DNA from: Candidatus Uhrbacteria bacterium
GTDB lineage: Bacteria > Patescibacteriota > Patescibacteriia > 2-12-FULL-60-25
Assembly: GCA_018499965.2 (NCBI GenBank)
Contig: JAHBAS020000002.1
Location: 1 to 64,000 of the forward strand
Reading direction: 5' to 3'
Length of the DNA stretch: 64,000 nt
Position numbers and translations under genes: made by a program. Positions 37,500 to 44,715 of the stretch are shown here, in pieces (the first letter of the stretch is position 1; each line of letters starts with the position of its first letter). The notes below the pieces were generated by a model. It worked only from the letters and a program-made list of their open reading frames with translations. It did not search any database and had not been told where the DNA came from.

Positions 37500-39515
37500 T
37501 TATCGTGGAATCTGGACTTTTCGTTCCGTCACTTCTTCATGATAGACCTCGAGACGATCACCGACTTCAACTTTGATCTTTCCTTTAATGGAAGCTCCAC
37601 ACTCGGTTCCACCGGCCGCTTCTTTGACCTTTTGTTTTCCGATCTGTACGGCTTCGATATCGATGTCGCCGAGCGGCTCTTCCTTGCGCCACACGCGTGC
37701 CTTTTCGCCACCGACGATCTTTCCATCCCGCACGAGACCTCCGATGATCTGACGATGCGTTTCGGTTCGGAAGATGGCGAGCGTTTCAAAACTCCCAAGG
37801 TTCACCAGCTCGATCTTCGGCTTCAACATCTTATTCAATTCCGCGATGATATCGTCCTGCAATTCGTAGATGATTTTGTACTTGCGGATTTCCACGCCTT
37901 TTTCACGCGCTAATTCGGCCACGCCAGGGCCAGGGACCACGCCGAAGGCGTAAATGACTTTTGATGCCGTCGCGGCCTGCGACACGTCCGCTTCCGTAAC
38001 GAATCCAAGTCCTTTTTTGATGATCGATACGCCGACTTCTTCGTCACGAATCTTTTCGAGCATGCCCAAAATGGCTTCGAGCGATCCGAGCACGTCAGCT
38101 TTCAAGATCACGGAGAAAACGTTTTTCGGTTTCGCACCTTCTTCCAATGGCGCCTCCATCTGCTTCTTGGCGACGAACGATTCCGTGACCTGATGCGCGG
38201 TCTTCATCTTCGTCGTTAACGTCTTGAGATCTTCCGGGACTTCGGCAATATCACCGACCGCAGGCGCCACTTTAAATCCGAGGATCTTTACCGGGGTTCC
38301 TGGTTCCGCCTTCTCGATTTGCTTTCCGGTCCAATCGCGCATGGCACGCACGCGTCCATACAATGCCCCGCTGATACCAACGGCGTCGTTCCGACGAAGC
38401 GTCCCGTTCTGCACGAGCACCGTGGCAACCGGACCTTCGCCCTTATCCACGCGCGCTTCGATGACCGTTCCGATCGCTAAACGATTCGGGTTTGCCATGA
38501 TCCGTTCCGGATTCATGTCCGCAACCAACAGGATCATCTCAAGAAGTTCATCAATGCCAATCCCCTTTAAAGCGGAAATCTTTACGAGCGGCACCGTTCC
38601 TCCCCATGCTTCAACCTGCACATGATAATCCGCCAACTGTGCGAGTACGCGATCCACGTCGACATCCGATTTGTCGATCTTGTTCAATGCGACGACGAAT
38701 GGGAGACCAGCGGCCTTGATGATATCGATCGCTTCTTTCGTTTGCGGCTGGACTCCGTCATCCGCGGCAACGACGAGCACGGCGACGTCGGCGATCTTGG
38801 CGCCACGTGAACGCATGACCGTGAACGCTTCATGTCCTGGCGTATCGATGAAGGTCAGCTTGCGTCCGTTCTTTTCAGCCTGATATGCACCGATATGCTG
38901 TGTGATTCCACCGGCTTCGGTCGCGATCACGTTCGTCTTTCGGATCGCATCCAACGTCTTCGTCTTTCCGTGGTCCACGTGACCCATCACCACGATGACC
39001 GGCGGACGCGCCTTGAGGTTATGCGTTTCTTCCGAATCCATGATTTCCTTCAATCGATCCTGTGACGAGTCGTCTCTCGTAATGCTCGCACCTGTTTTTT
39101 CCGGTGCAGGCTCCGCCTTGAATCCGAGCTCCTCTACAATGATGGCGGATGTCTCGTAGTCGAGACGTTCATTCTGCGCAGCAAGAATGCCGTTACGCAT
39201 CAATTCCTGAATCACGCGCGTTACCGGAAGATTGATCAACCCGGCGAGTTCGCGAACCGTAATGATCGCCGGAACCGCAATCGGCTTTAAAGCGATCGGC
39301 TCCCCACGCATATCTGTGCGGCTCGACGTCTTCATCAAAGAAGAACGCATGCGCTCACGACGACGGTTCTCATTCCACTTTCGGGTGATTTTATCCGCGA
39401 GGATATCGTCGATTTTAATGGCACGTCGGCCAATAGCGAAACCGAGCCCTGGAAGTCGATCCAGGAGCTCGTTCGGGGTTACGCGTAGCTGTCGTGCGAG
39501 CTCAGAAACGTTCAT
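37500..39515 (-). CDS. infB: Translation initiation factor IF-2
   Basis: 'VVIVMGHVDHGKTKTLDAIR'-type G1, 'FIDTPGHEAF', 'ALNKIDK'; IF2_N domains. Confidence 0.96.
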   Translation of the reverse strand: MNVSELARQLRVTPNELLDRLPGLGFAIGRRAIKIDDILADKITRKWNENRRRERMRSSLMKTSSRTDMRGEPIALKPIAVPAIITVRELAGLINLPVTRVIQELMRNGILAAQNERLDYETSAIIVEELGFKAEPAPEKTGASITRDDSSQDRLKEIMDSEETHNLKARPPVIVVMGHVDHGKTKTLDAIRKTNVIATEAGGITQHIGAYQAEKNGRKLTFIDTPGHEAFTVMRSRGAKIADVAVLVVAADDGVQPQTKEAIDIIKAAGLPFVVALNKIDKSDVDVDRVLAQLADYHVQVEAWGGTVPLVKISALKGIGIDELLEMILLVADMNPERIMANPNRLAIGTVIEARVDKGEGPVATVLVQNGTLRRNDAVGISGALYGRVRAMRDWTGKQIEKAEPGTPVKILGFKVAPAVGDIAEVPEDLKTLTTKMKTAHQVTESFVAKKQMEAPLEEGAKPKNVFSVILKADVLGSLEAILGMLEKIRDEEVGVSIIKKGLGFVTEADVSQAATASKVIYAFGVVPGPGVAELAREKGVEIRKYKIIYELQDDIIAELNKMLKPKIELVNLGSFETLAIFRTETHRQIIGGLVRDGKIVGGEKARVWRKEEPLGDIDIEAVQIGKQKVKEAAGGTECGASIKGKIKVEVGDRLEVYHEEVTERKVQIPR

Positions 39516-39574
39516 AGAATTGCTGGAAGACTACTGAAAAATGCGCGTTCTGTCAAACGGAGAAGACAGAACCC

Positions 39575-39616
39575 ATCCTAAATCCTTCCCTTGTCAGGGA
39601 AGGACTTGAGCGCGAT
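39575..39616 (+). repeat. REP-like element, copy 2
   Basis: ATCCTAAATCCTTCCC-TTGTCA-GGGAAGGACTTGAGCGCGAT. Confidence 0.65.
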
Positions 39617-39753
39617 TCTTAAGTAACCATCACTAAAATAAAAGAAGTCTCTCTATATAACCTCCGGATCCCTCGGATGCACTCGGGACAGGCTCCCGGG
39701 CCTACTTCTCGCTTTTGCCTCGAGACCCGAACCTTGATACGCTCTTTTCATTC

Positions 39754-40509
39754 ATGTCCACCACGACTCCCTACCCCCTCCTCCCCACCCCTTTCCCCAG
39801 TGGCTTGCTTCTCGTAGACAAACCTGCGGGCATCACGAGCCACGACGTGGTCTCTCGCGTGCAACGGACGATCTGTCCGGAAAAAGTCACGAGAAAAAAT
39901 CGCTCGCAGTATCGCGTGGGCCATGCAGGGACGCTCGATCCATTTGCAACAGGACTCCTCATCGTCGGCATCAACAAAGGCACAAAAGCGCTCACGGGTC
40001 TCGTGGGCTTGGATAAGACGTACGAGGCTGTCGCGAAGCTGGGCGCCACGAGTACGACGGATGATCTTGAGGGAGAAATTACGGATTCGAAGCCTGTCAG
40101 CGCTCCTACCGTAGAAGAGATTGAAAAGGCCTTTGATCGATTCCGTGGCGGTTATTTGCAGACTTCGCCTGCGTTCAGCGCGAAAAAGATCAACGGAAAA
40201 AAGATGTATGAGCTTGCCCGTAAAGGAAAAACAGAAGGCATCGAGCTTCCCAAGAAAGACATTCGGATCACGGAACTGCGCGTGATATCATATCAATGGC
40301 CTGAACTCGCATTCACGGTATCGTGCTCGTCCGGGACGTATATCCGATCGCTCGCGCGAGATATCGGTGAAACTCTCGGTTGCGGAGGATACCTCACGGC
40401 ATTACGACGAACACGCATTGGATCATTCGACGTAAGCGATGCAATACCTCTTGCAGTACTAACGACCAAGATGATTGAAAAACATCTCTTGCCTATTAAA
40501 AACGACTGA
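39754..40509 (+). CDS. truB: tRNA pseudouridine(55) synthase TruB
   Basis: 'GLLLVDKPAGITSHDVVSRVQR', 'VGHAGTLDPFATGLLIVGI', 'SCSSGTYIRSLARDIGE'. Confidence 0.95.
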   Translation: MSTTTPYPLLPTPFPSGLLLVDKPAGITSHDVVSRVQRTICPEKVTRKNRSQYRVGHAGTLDPFATGLLIVGINKGTKALTGLVGLDKTYEAVAKLGATSTTDDLEGEITDSKPVSAPTVEEIEKAFDRFRGGYLQTSPAFSAKKINGKKMYELARKGKTEGIELPKKDIRITELRVISYQWPELAFTVSCSSGTYIRSLARDIGETLGCGGYLTALRRTRIGSFDVSDAIPLAVLTTKMIEKHLLPIKND

Positions 40510-40558
40510 TGAACATGTCGTTGATCCGGAGTCACGATTCCCGATCACCCATCCCTCT

Positions 40559-40966
40559 ATGACACCCCTCAAACCCCTCCTCTCCGATCTCTCTCGAGCG
40601 GCAATTCCACCGATCGTCGTCGTGGCGCTTCAGGCCACGCGCATGTCCCTGCTCCCCGGCGCACTCTCTTTTGATATCCTCATGCATTTTTTGGGAGGCG
40701 CTGCCATCGCATGGTCCGCGATGATTGTGTACCGACGCTGGGAGGCGCGTGGATGGATTCACGCGGATGCGATCGTACGAGACTACGCGGTTTGGATGAC
40801 CGCAGTCTTCGTTGGCGTGATCTGGGAGTGGTGGGAATTCTGGATGGAACGATGGACGCATCGCATCTATCAACTCTCCATGGGCGACACCATGCAAGAT
40901 CTCTTCATGGACACGATCGGTGCGCTATTCTTGGTACTGGTGTATCGGTTAAGGAAGAAGAAATAA
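40559..40966 (+). CDS. Small multi-TM membrane protein (DUF2238-like)
   Basis: 'LMHFLGGAAIAWSAMIVYRRW...VIWEWWEFWMERW...GDTMQDLFMDTIGALFLVLVYRL'. Confidence 0.65.
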   Translation: MTPLKPLLSDLSRAAIPPIVVVALQATRMSLLPGALSFDILMHFLGGAAIAWSAMIVYRRWEARGWIHADAIVRDYAVWMTAVFVGVIWEWWEFWMERWTHRIYQLSMGDTMQDLFMDTIGALFLVLVYRLRKKK

Positions 40967-40968
40967 TT

Positions 40969-41000
40969 CCCGTAGGGGCGGGGTCCCCCCCGCCCTTCCC
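40969..41000. repeat. GC-rich REP-like palindrome next to RAYT
   Basis: CCCGTAGGGGCGGGGTCCCCCCCGCCC. Confidence 0.6.
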
Positions 41001-41009
41001 TTGCACGCA

Positions 41010-41549
41010 TCAATTAACGTGATCCTCCAATGGATTATCACGTATGTACATGCGTACACCTTCCAGTTCGCGATAGGAACGAACGATTCGTTCATAATAA
41101 TTTCGTTGCCATTGAAAACAAATTTGAGATGAACATTCGTTTATTCGTCTGGATGAAAAAGATTTAATTGCACGAACGATTTCAGACAACGGAACCTCCT
41201 GCCTCGTAGGGGCGGGTCTGAGACCCGCCCCTACGGCCGACCCGCTGGTGCGTGGCACGATATTTTGTTTTCTTTTCTGATGCTTAATCAAAATCACAAC
41301 ATGCACATGGTTTGGCATGATGACGTATGAATCAATTGCAACTGAATGATAATGATTCGAAATGTCCGTGATGGCATTACGTACGATGATTCCTTGCGCA
41401 TTCAACGATACCCTACGACCAACAATCTCCCCGAATACCGTGCGACGATCTTTGGTGCATATTGTGACGAAATACCACCCTGGATCTGAATAGCAATGTG
41501 AAGGAACCCGAATAGATCGACGGTGATGCTGTTTTGGATCAAAAGCCAT
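41010..41549 (-). mobile_element. REP-associated tyrosine transposase (RAYT; IS200-like Y1/HUH)
   Basis: 'SDPGWYFVTICTKDRRTVFGEI', 'SYVIMPNHVHVVILI', 'YRELEGVRMYIRDNP'. Confidence 0.9.
41205..41235. repeat. Perfect palindrome inside the RAYT coding sequence
   Basis: CGTAGGGGCGGGTCT-G-AGACCCGCCCCTACG; translated as part of 'SAVGAGLRPAPTR'. Confidence 0.9.
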
Positions 41550-41605
41550 ATATCTATTCCGTCTCACGATATAAAGCATTCGTCAAAAAAGGCTTTACTA
41601 AGCCA

Positions 41606-41662
41606 TTTTAGCTAAAATAGACGCCAATACCCCTTGACAAAAGGACAAGTCTGTGTTACACT
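41606..41662 (+). promoter_or_regulatory. Sigma70-like promoter of the structured-RNA locus, with upstream palindrome
   Basis: TTTTAGCTAAAA (41606-41617); TTGACA (41634-41639), 17 bp, TACACT (41657-41662). Confidence 0.7.
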
Positions 41663-41688
41663 GGCGTCATAACAATCAAAGATTCTCT

Positions 41689-41795
41689 GGGGAGAGAGCC
41701 TGCGTAGCAAAGGTCATTGCTACATCTACAAAGTTCACTCTTTGTATTGGCGCGTACTCCCCCTGTCGAGTAGGCGTTTTTTCGTTCTTCGACAG
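41689..41795 (+). ncRNA. Structured 5' leader element
   Basis: GGGGAG (41689-41694)/CTCCCC (41757-41762) enclosing GTAGCAA-AGGTCA-TTGCTAC (41704-41723) and TACAAAG-TTCACT-CTTTGTA (41727-41746); then CTGTCGA/TCGACAG (41763-41769/41789-41795). Confidence 0.6.
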
Positions 41796-41956
41796 AGACC
41801 TAGGGAGGAGAGAGAACCGTGGTGGATACCCAACAGGGAATGCCATCCGGCGGGCGGAGTGTGAATCTGATTGGGACTCGTCTCGATCGCTTCCACGCGA
41901 AACCCACGGTGCGGACGTGGCTTGCCACTAACCCGTGCCACACTTCCCTAGATCTC
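41795..41956 (+). ncRNA. Putative structured RNA motif 1, copy A
   Basis: Closing helix 41795-41808/41943-41956; P3 41821-41848 with ATA internal loop and AACA loop; P4 GTGTG (41859-41863)/CACGC (41894-41898); P5 GATTGGGA-CTCG-TCTCGATC (41869-41888); P6 GGTGCGG (41908-41914)/CCGTGCC (41933-41939) with GTGG-CTTG-CCAC tip. Confidence 0.8.
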
Positions 41957-41995
41957 TGGATAAGAACACCTCGTTCATTGCACAAAGGATTCGTC

Positions 41996-42184
41996 ATGAC
42001 TACCTGGAAAATCATCTCTGTCGTTCTCGGCATCCTCTTTGGCATCATCAGCGTCCTCATGGTAATCCGCACACTCCGTGCAGATCGGCAACCTAGCCTC
42101 ATTAAGATCATCGGATGGGGCATGGTAGTAAACGTTCTGAACGTTTGCGTTGGAATGGCCTGCATGCACTTCGACCTCCCATGA
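41996..42184 (+). CDS. 62-aa two-TM small protein
   Basis: MTTWKIISVVLGILFGIISVLMVIRTLRADRQPSLIKIIGWGMVVNVLNVCVGMACMHFDLP; the track's start at 41819 lies within the RNA motif. Confidence 0.6.
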   Translation: MTTWKIISVVLGILFGIISVLMVIRTLRADRQPSLIKIIGWGMVVNVLNVCVGMACMHFDLP

Positions 42185-42191
42185 GGAGACC

Positions 42192-42283
42192 GTGCGGGGT
42201 AGAGATCACTCGATCCCTATCCCGCAACACACCCCAGTTCATCACTCGTTGATGACTTGAGGCGTGAGCAAAAAAAACCTCAC
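42192..42283 (+). ncRNA. Putative structured RNA motif 2, copy A
   Basis: GCGGGGTAGAGATC-ACTC-GATCCCTATCCCGC; CAGTTCATCA-CTCGT-TGATGACTTG; GTGAG...CTCAC. Confidence 0.7.
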
Positions 42284-42311
42284 ACGAACTTTACAACGCT
42301 TCGCACCGATT

Positions 42312-42473
42312 GATCTGGGGAGGAGAGAGAACCGTCGCTGATACTCAACAGAGGATTCAGCCCGGTTGGACCATATTGGAGGACGATTTGATTGGGATTC
42401 GTCTCGATCGCTTCACCTCCAGGCCCACGATGCTGGAACGGTTTACCGTCACCCAGCATCCCCTTCCTAGATC
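42312..42473 (+). ncRNA. Putative structured RNA motif 1, copy B
   Basis: GATCTGGGGAGG (42312-42323)/CCTTCCTAGATC (42462-42473); P3 GCTG-ATA-CTC-AACA-GAG-GATT-CAGC (42337-42361); P4 TTGGAGG/CCTCCAG (42376-42382/42416-42422); P5 GATTGGGA-TTCG-TCTCGATC (42390-42409); P6 GATGCTGG/CCAGCATC (42429-42436/42453-42460) with ACGG-TTTA-CCGT tip. Confidence 0.8.
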
Positions 42474-42518
42474 TATCGGCGCGAACAACTACACCATCGC
42501 GTTTGAGAAAGGATCGCC

Positions 42519-42773
42519 ATGGCAAATATCATCTGTCTGACACTTAGTGTTCTCGGCGTCATCGGGCTCATCTGGAGTTACTTCGGACCCTATCGGTCAT
42601 CGAGACAGGAGATGACGAGAATACTCGTCATGCACAAGAACGGCACGGATGTCGAGACAAAGGCGAAAAACGCAAGGAGCTACCTGGAAGCTCTTCTCCC
42701 AGTAACCGTCCTCTCGACATTTTTCGCCACATTCTGGATTGTTCCAGTCATCAACTGGCTTTCCAGCCTCTAA
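42519..42773 (+). CDS. 84-aa small membrane protein
   Basis: MANIICLTLSVLGVIGLIWSYFGPYRSSRQEM...LPVTVLSTFFATFWIVPVINWLSSL; two hydrophobic segments. Confidence 0.6.
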   Translation: MANIICLTLSVLGVIGLIWSYFGPYRSSRQEMTRILVMHKNGTDVETKAKNARSYLEALLPVTVLSTFFATFWIVPVINWLSSL

Positions 42774-42782
42774 CAACGCGTC

Positions 42783-42868
42783 GTGCGGGATAGAGATCAC
42801 TCGATTTCGACTCCCGCGCACACCTTAGCCCATCACCGAGTGATGATCTAAGGCGTGAGGAAACTCAC
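42783..42868 (+). ncRNA. Putative structured RNA motif 2, copy B
   Basis: GTGCGGGATAGAGATC-ACTC-GAT...TCCCGC; CCTTAGCCCATCA-CCGAG-TGATGATCTAAGG; GTGAG-GAAA-CTCAC. Confidence 0.7.
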
Positions 42869-43051
42869 AAGACTAGGAAAGAACTCCCCTTCTTTCCCAA
42901 TCCATCGATGAGAGTTATCATTTTTCCGCATCGCCCATCGATGACATTTGTTCCTTCATAAAAACCATTCACGCCGAAACACGTTTGGAGATCGCTTCTC
43001 CCCACATGCTTCGGCGCGAATCACAACCATCAGCGCGCCAAAAGGAGAACC

Positions 43052-43345
43052 ATGACTACCATGACCAAGCTGTTTCCGCTGCTCATCACGGAATCCAACA
43101 TCCTCGCTCTAGCGGCCACCTTCTTCATCATCATTATCGCAGTAAGCGTTATGAAAGGCCTCTGCGAGAGCAGCATCCACAAACAATGGAAGGCCGAAGG
43201 CGTCCGAATGAACCAACCGCTCATAACGCGGTATCAAGATACTCAGCTCGTATACTGGGCAACAATGATCTGCGTCATCATCCCGGCGCTTCATCAACTC
43301 GTGGCCTACGTCTTGACCACGGTCCCGCCGAATTGGCCGCACTGA
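43052..43345 (+). CDS. 97-aa small membrane protein
   Basis: AAAAGGAG upstream; MTTMTKLFPLLITESNILALAATFFIIIIAVSVMKGL...YWATMICVIIPALHQLVAYVLTTV. Confidence 0.65.
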   Translation: MTTMTKLFPLLITESNILALAATFFIIIIAVSVMKGLCESSIHKQWKAEGVRMNQPLITRYQDTQLVYWATMICVIIPALHQLVAYVLTTVPPNWPH

Positions 43346-43359
43346 TGCTTGATTGCTTA

Positions 43360-43434
43360 GGGAGGATGGAAGACGCTCGTCTTGCCATCCTCCCTTCCAC
43401 TCTTGATCGCATGAGCTAAAACTCACGCGATCAA
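43360..43434 (+). other. Two strong hairpins between small ORFs
   Basis: GGGAGGATGGAAGACG-CT-CGTCTTgCCATCCTCCC (43360-43394); TTGATCGCaTGAG-CTAAAA-CTCAcGCGATCAA (43403-43434). Confidence 0.75.
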
Positions 43435-43449
43435 ACCCTGGAGAACAGC

Positions 43450-43569
43450 ATGAAAACGATTCAAAAAATTCCGCGAAAATATCGCAAGCCCCTTCTCATT
43501 CTCGCCACTGGCTACGTTCTGCCGAACATCATTCAAGCCGCAACATTTTACCTGATGTTTGCAGGCTAA
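43450..43569 (+). CDS. 39-aa single-TM small protein (not in ORF track)
   Basis: MKTIQKIPRKYRKPLLILATGYVLPNIIQAATFYLMFAG*; CTGGAGAACAGC upstream. Confidence 0.5.
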   Translation: MKTIQKIPRKYRKPLLILATGYVLPNIIQAATFYLMFAG

Positions 43570-43673
43570 CGCCTAACCTTGACCCGCGGGAAGGAAATTC
43601 TTTCCTCCCGCACGATCCCGAACGCATCACTCCCCTGGTGCCTTCAGGATCGTCCCTTCCATGACGGATATTG

Positions 43674-43730
43674 CTTGACCTACTAGCTCGCTGCATAACG
43701 CCGAGCGACCCTAAAAAGGAGTAGGTCAAG
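43674..43730 (+). promoter_or_regulatory. RBS-proximal hairpin before the secreted-protein ORF
   Basis: CTTGACCTACT (43674-43684)/AGTAGGTCAAG (43720-43730) enclosing GCTCG/CGAGC; AAGGAG overlaps the 3' arm. Confidence 0.55.
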
Positions 43731-43742
43731 GAATCTTCAGGC

Positions 43743-44213
43743 ATGAAATACGGCCTTTCAACATTTCAACAACTTGTAGGAGGTATCGTGAGGAAACCCA
43801 TCTGTACGATTGCATTGAGCCTATTGCTCTTCACCACGGACGCGGCTTACGCAAAGCCACCAGCCTGTACGAGCGAATGTGTAAGAGTCACATTCGACAT
43901 CGAAGCGAAGAACCCACAGGGCGGAGGCACGGAGATCGTCATCTGGACGGCAGAAGGTGAAGAATATGCTTCACGACAATGTCCCACCTTCCACACCGGA
44001 AGCGCATGCATCCTCAAAGGATATTCGACGGGAGTGTTCTCGCAAGGAGAGGAGATCACCATCCAATCGAATCACATGTTCAAACCCGACTCCTGGAAAG
44101 TCTGGGACTGGGTCCGCTCCCCGATCGTGACGCGTCGCATCAAAATGGACGCCGGCACCTGGTCCTTGGATCAGGAAGGTCTCAAGACCAAAGTCACCGT
44201 GACGCGAATCTAG
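43743..44213 (+). CDS. Small secreted protein
   Basis: Signal peptide 'RKPICTIALSLLLFTTDAAYAKPP'; four Cys; 156 aa. Confidence 0.7.
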   Translation: MKYGLSTFQQLVGGIVRKPICTIALSLLLFTTDAAYAKPPACTSECVRVTFDIEAKNPQGGGTEIVIWTAEGEEYASRQCPTFHTGSACILKGYSTGVFSQGEEITIQSNHMFKPDSWKVWDWVRSPIVTRRIKMDAGTWSLDQEGLKTKVTVTRI

Positions 44214-44356
44214 TCACACACCCTTCTACACCCACAAACCGCACTTTCACGTGCACCTTTCACTCCTAGCGGAATCTGATTCACACCCAGATTTCGCGAA
44301 GACCCAAGTTCTTCATCGAAATGATAGAGAACTTAGGACTTCCATCAAACCGCAAG

Positions 44357-44447
44357 CCGCTTGATACAACTGCGTCATTCGTCTAGCCGATTCTCCCCAA
44401 TCGCCTAGAACACCAAACGAATGACGCGGTGGTATGAAGCGGTTTTT
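44357..44447 (+). terminator. Long terminator hairpin of the structured locus
   Basis: CCGCTTGATAC...GCGTCATTCGT-CTAGcCGATT-CTCCCC-AATCGcCTAG-...ACGAATGACGC...GTATGAAGCGG-TTTTT. Confidence 0.75.
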
Positions 44448-44451
44448 GTAT

Positions 44452-44665
44452 AGAACCCCTAAATCCCCTTGTCAGGGGACTTTGACGCGGTGCTAAAAAT
44501 TCCTTGCCGATCCCAAACCCACCCCTAACCCCTCCCTTCGGCAAGCCGAAAGGAGGAGAATTGTTTGAATGCGAATGCGCTAAAAACTCACCATTAAGAT
44601 TTACGTTATCTGGCATCCATTCAGTATCGCGCTCAAGTCCCCTGACAAGGGGATTTAGGGGTTCT
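44452..44665. repeat. Composite repeat bounded by perfect 31-bp inverted repeats (REP-like copies 3 and 4)
   Basis: AGAACCCCTAAATCCCCTTGTCAGGGGACTT (44452-44482) and its reverse complement (44635-44665); right copy continues to GCGCGAT. Confidence 0.9.
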
Positions 44666-44715
44666 CGCATCCTCTTCTTGCCCTCCACGCCTGGAACCGC
44701 TACGCTATCTCCGTT

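Noticed and set aside
39649-39705. GC-rich palindromic stretch (GGATCCCTCGGATGCACTCGGGACAGGCTCCCGGG) before truB as regulatory RNA
   Set aside because: Looks like a degenerate REP-type intergenic palindrome; pairing is imperfect and unsupported by a second copy here.
41819-41995. N-terminal 59 codons of the ORF track entry 41819-42184
   Set aside because: This part lies inside structured RNA motif 1 copy A; the ATG at 41996 gives a sensible TM protein.
41795-42473. Known riboswitch or T-box as explanation for motif 1
   Set aside because: No T-box antiterminator (GGGUGGNACCGCG), glycine (GCCGAAGG), SAM, TPP (CUGAGA), B12 box or c-di-GMP signature seen by eye; cmscan would be decisive.
42280-42540. 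ORFs 42280-42525 (-) and 42310-42540 (+)
   Set aside because: Both lie across motif 1 copy B; the compensatory stem changes argue for RNA rather than protein constraint.
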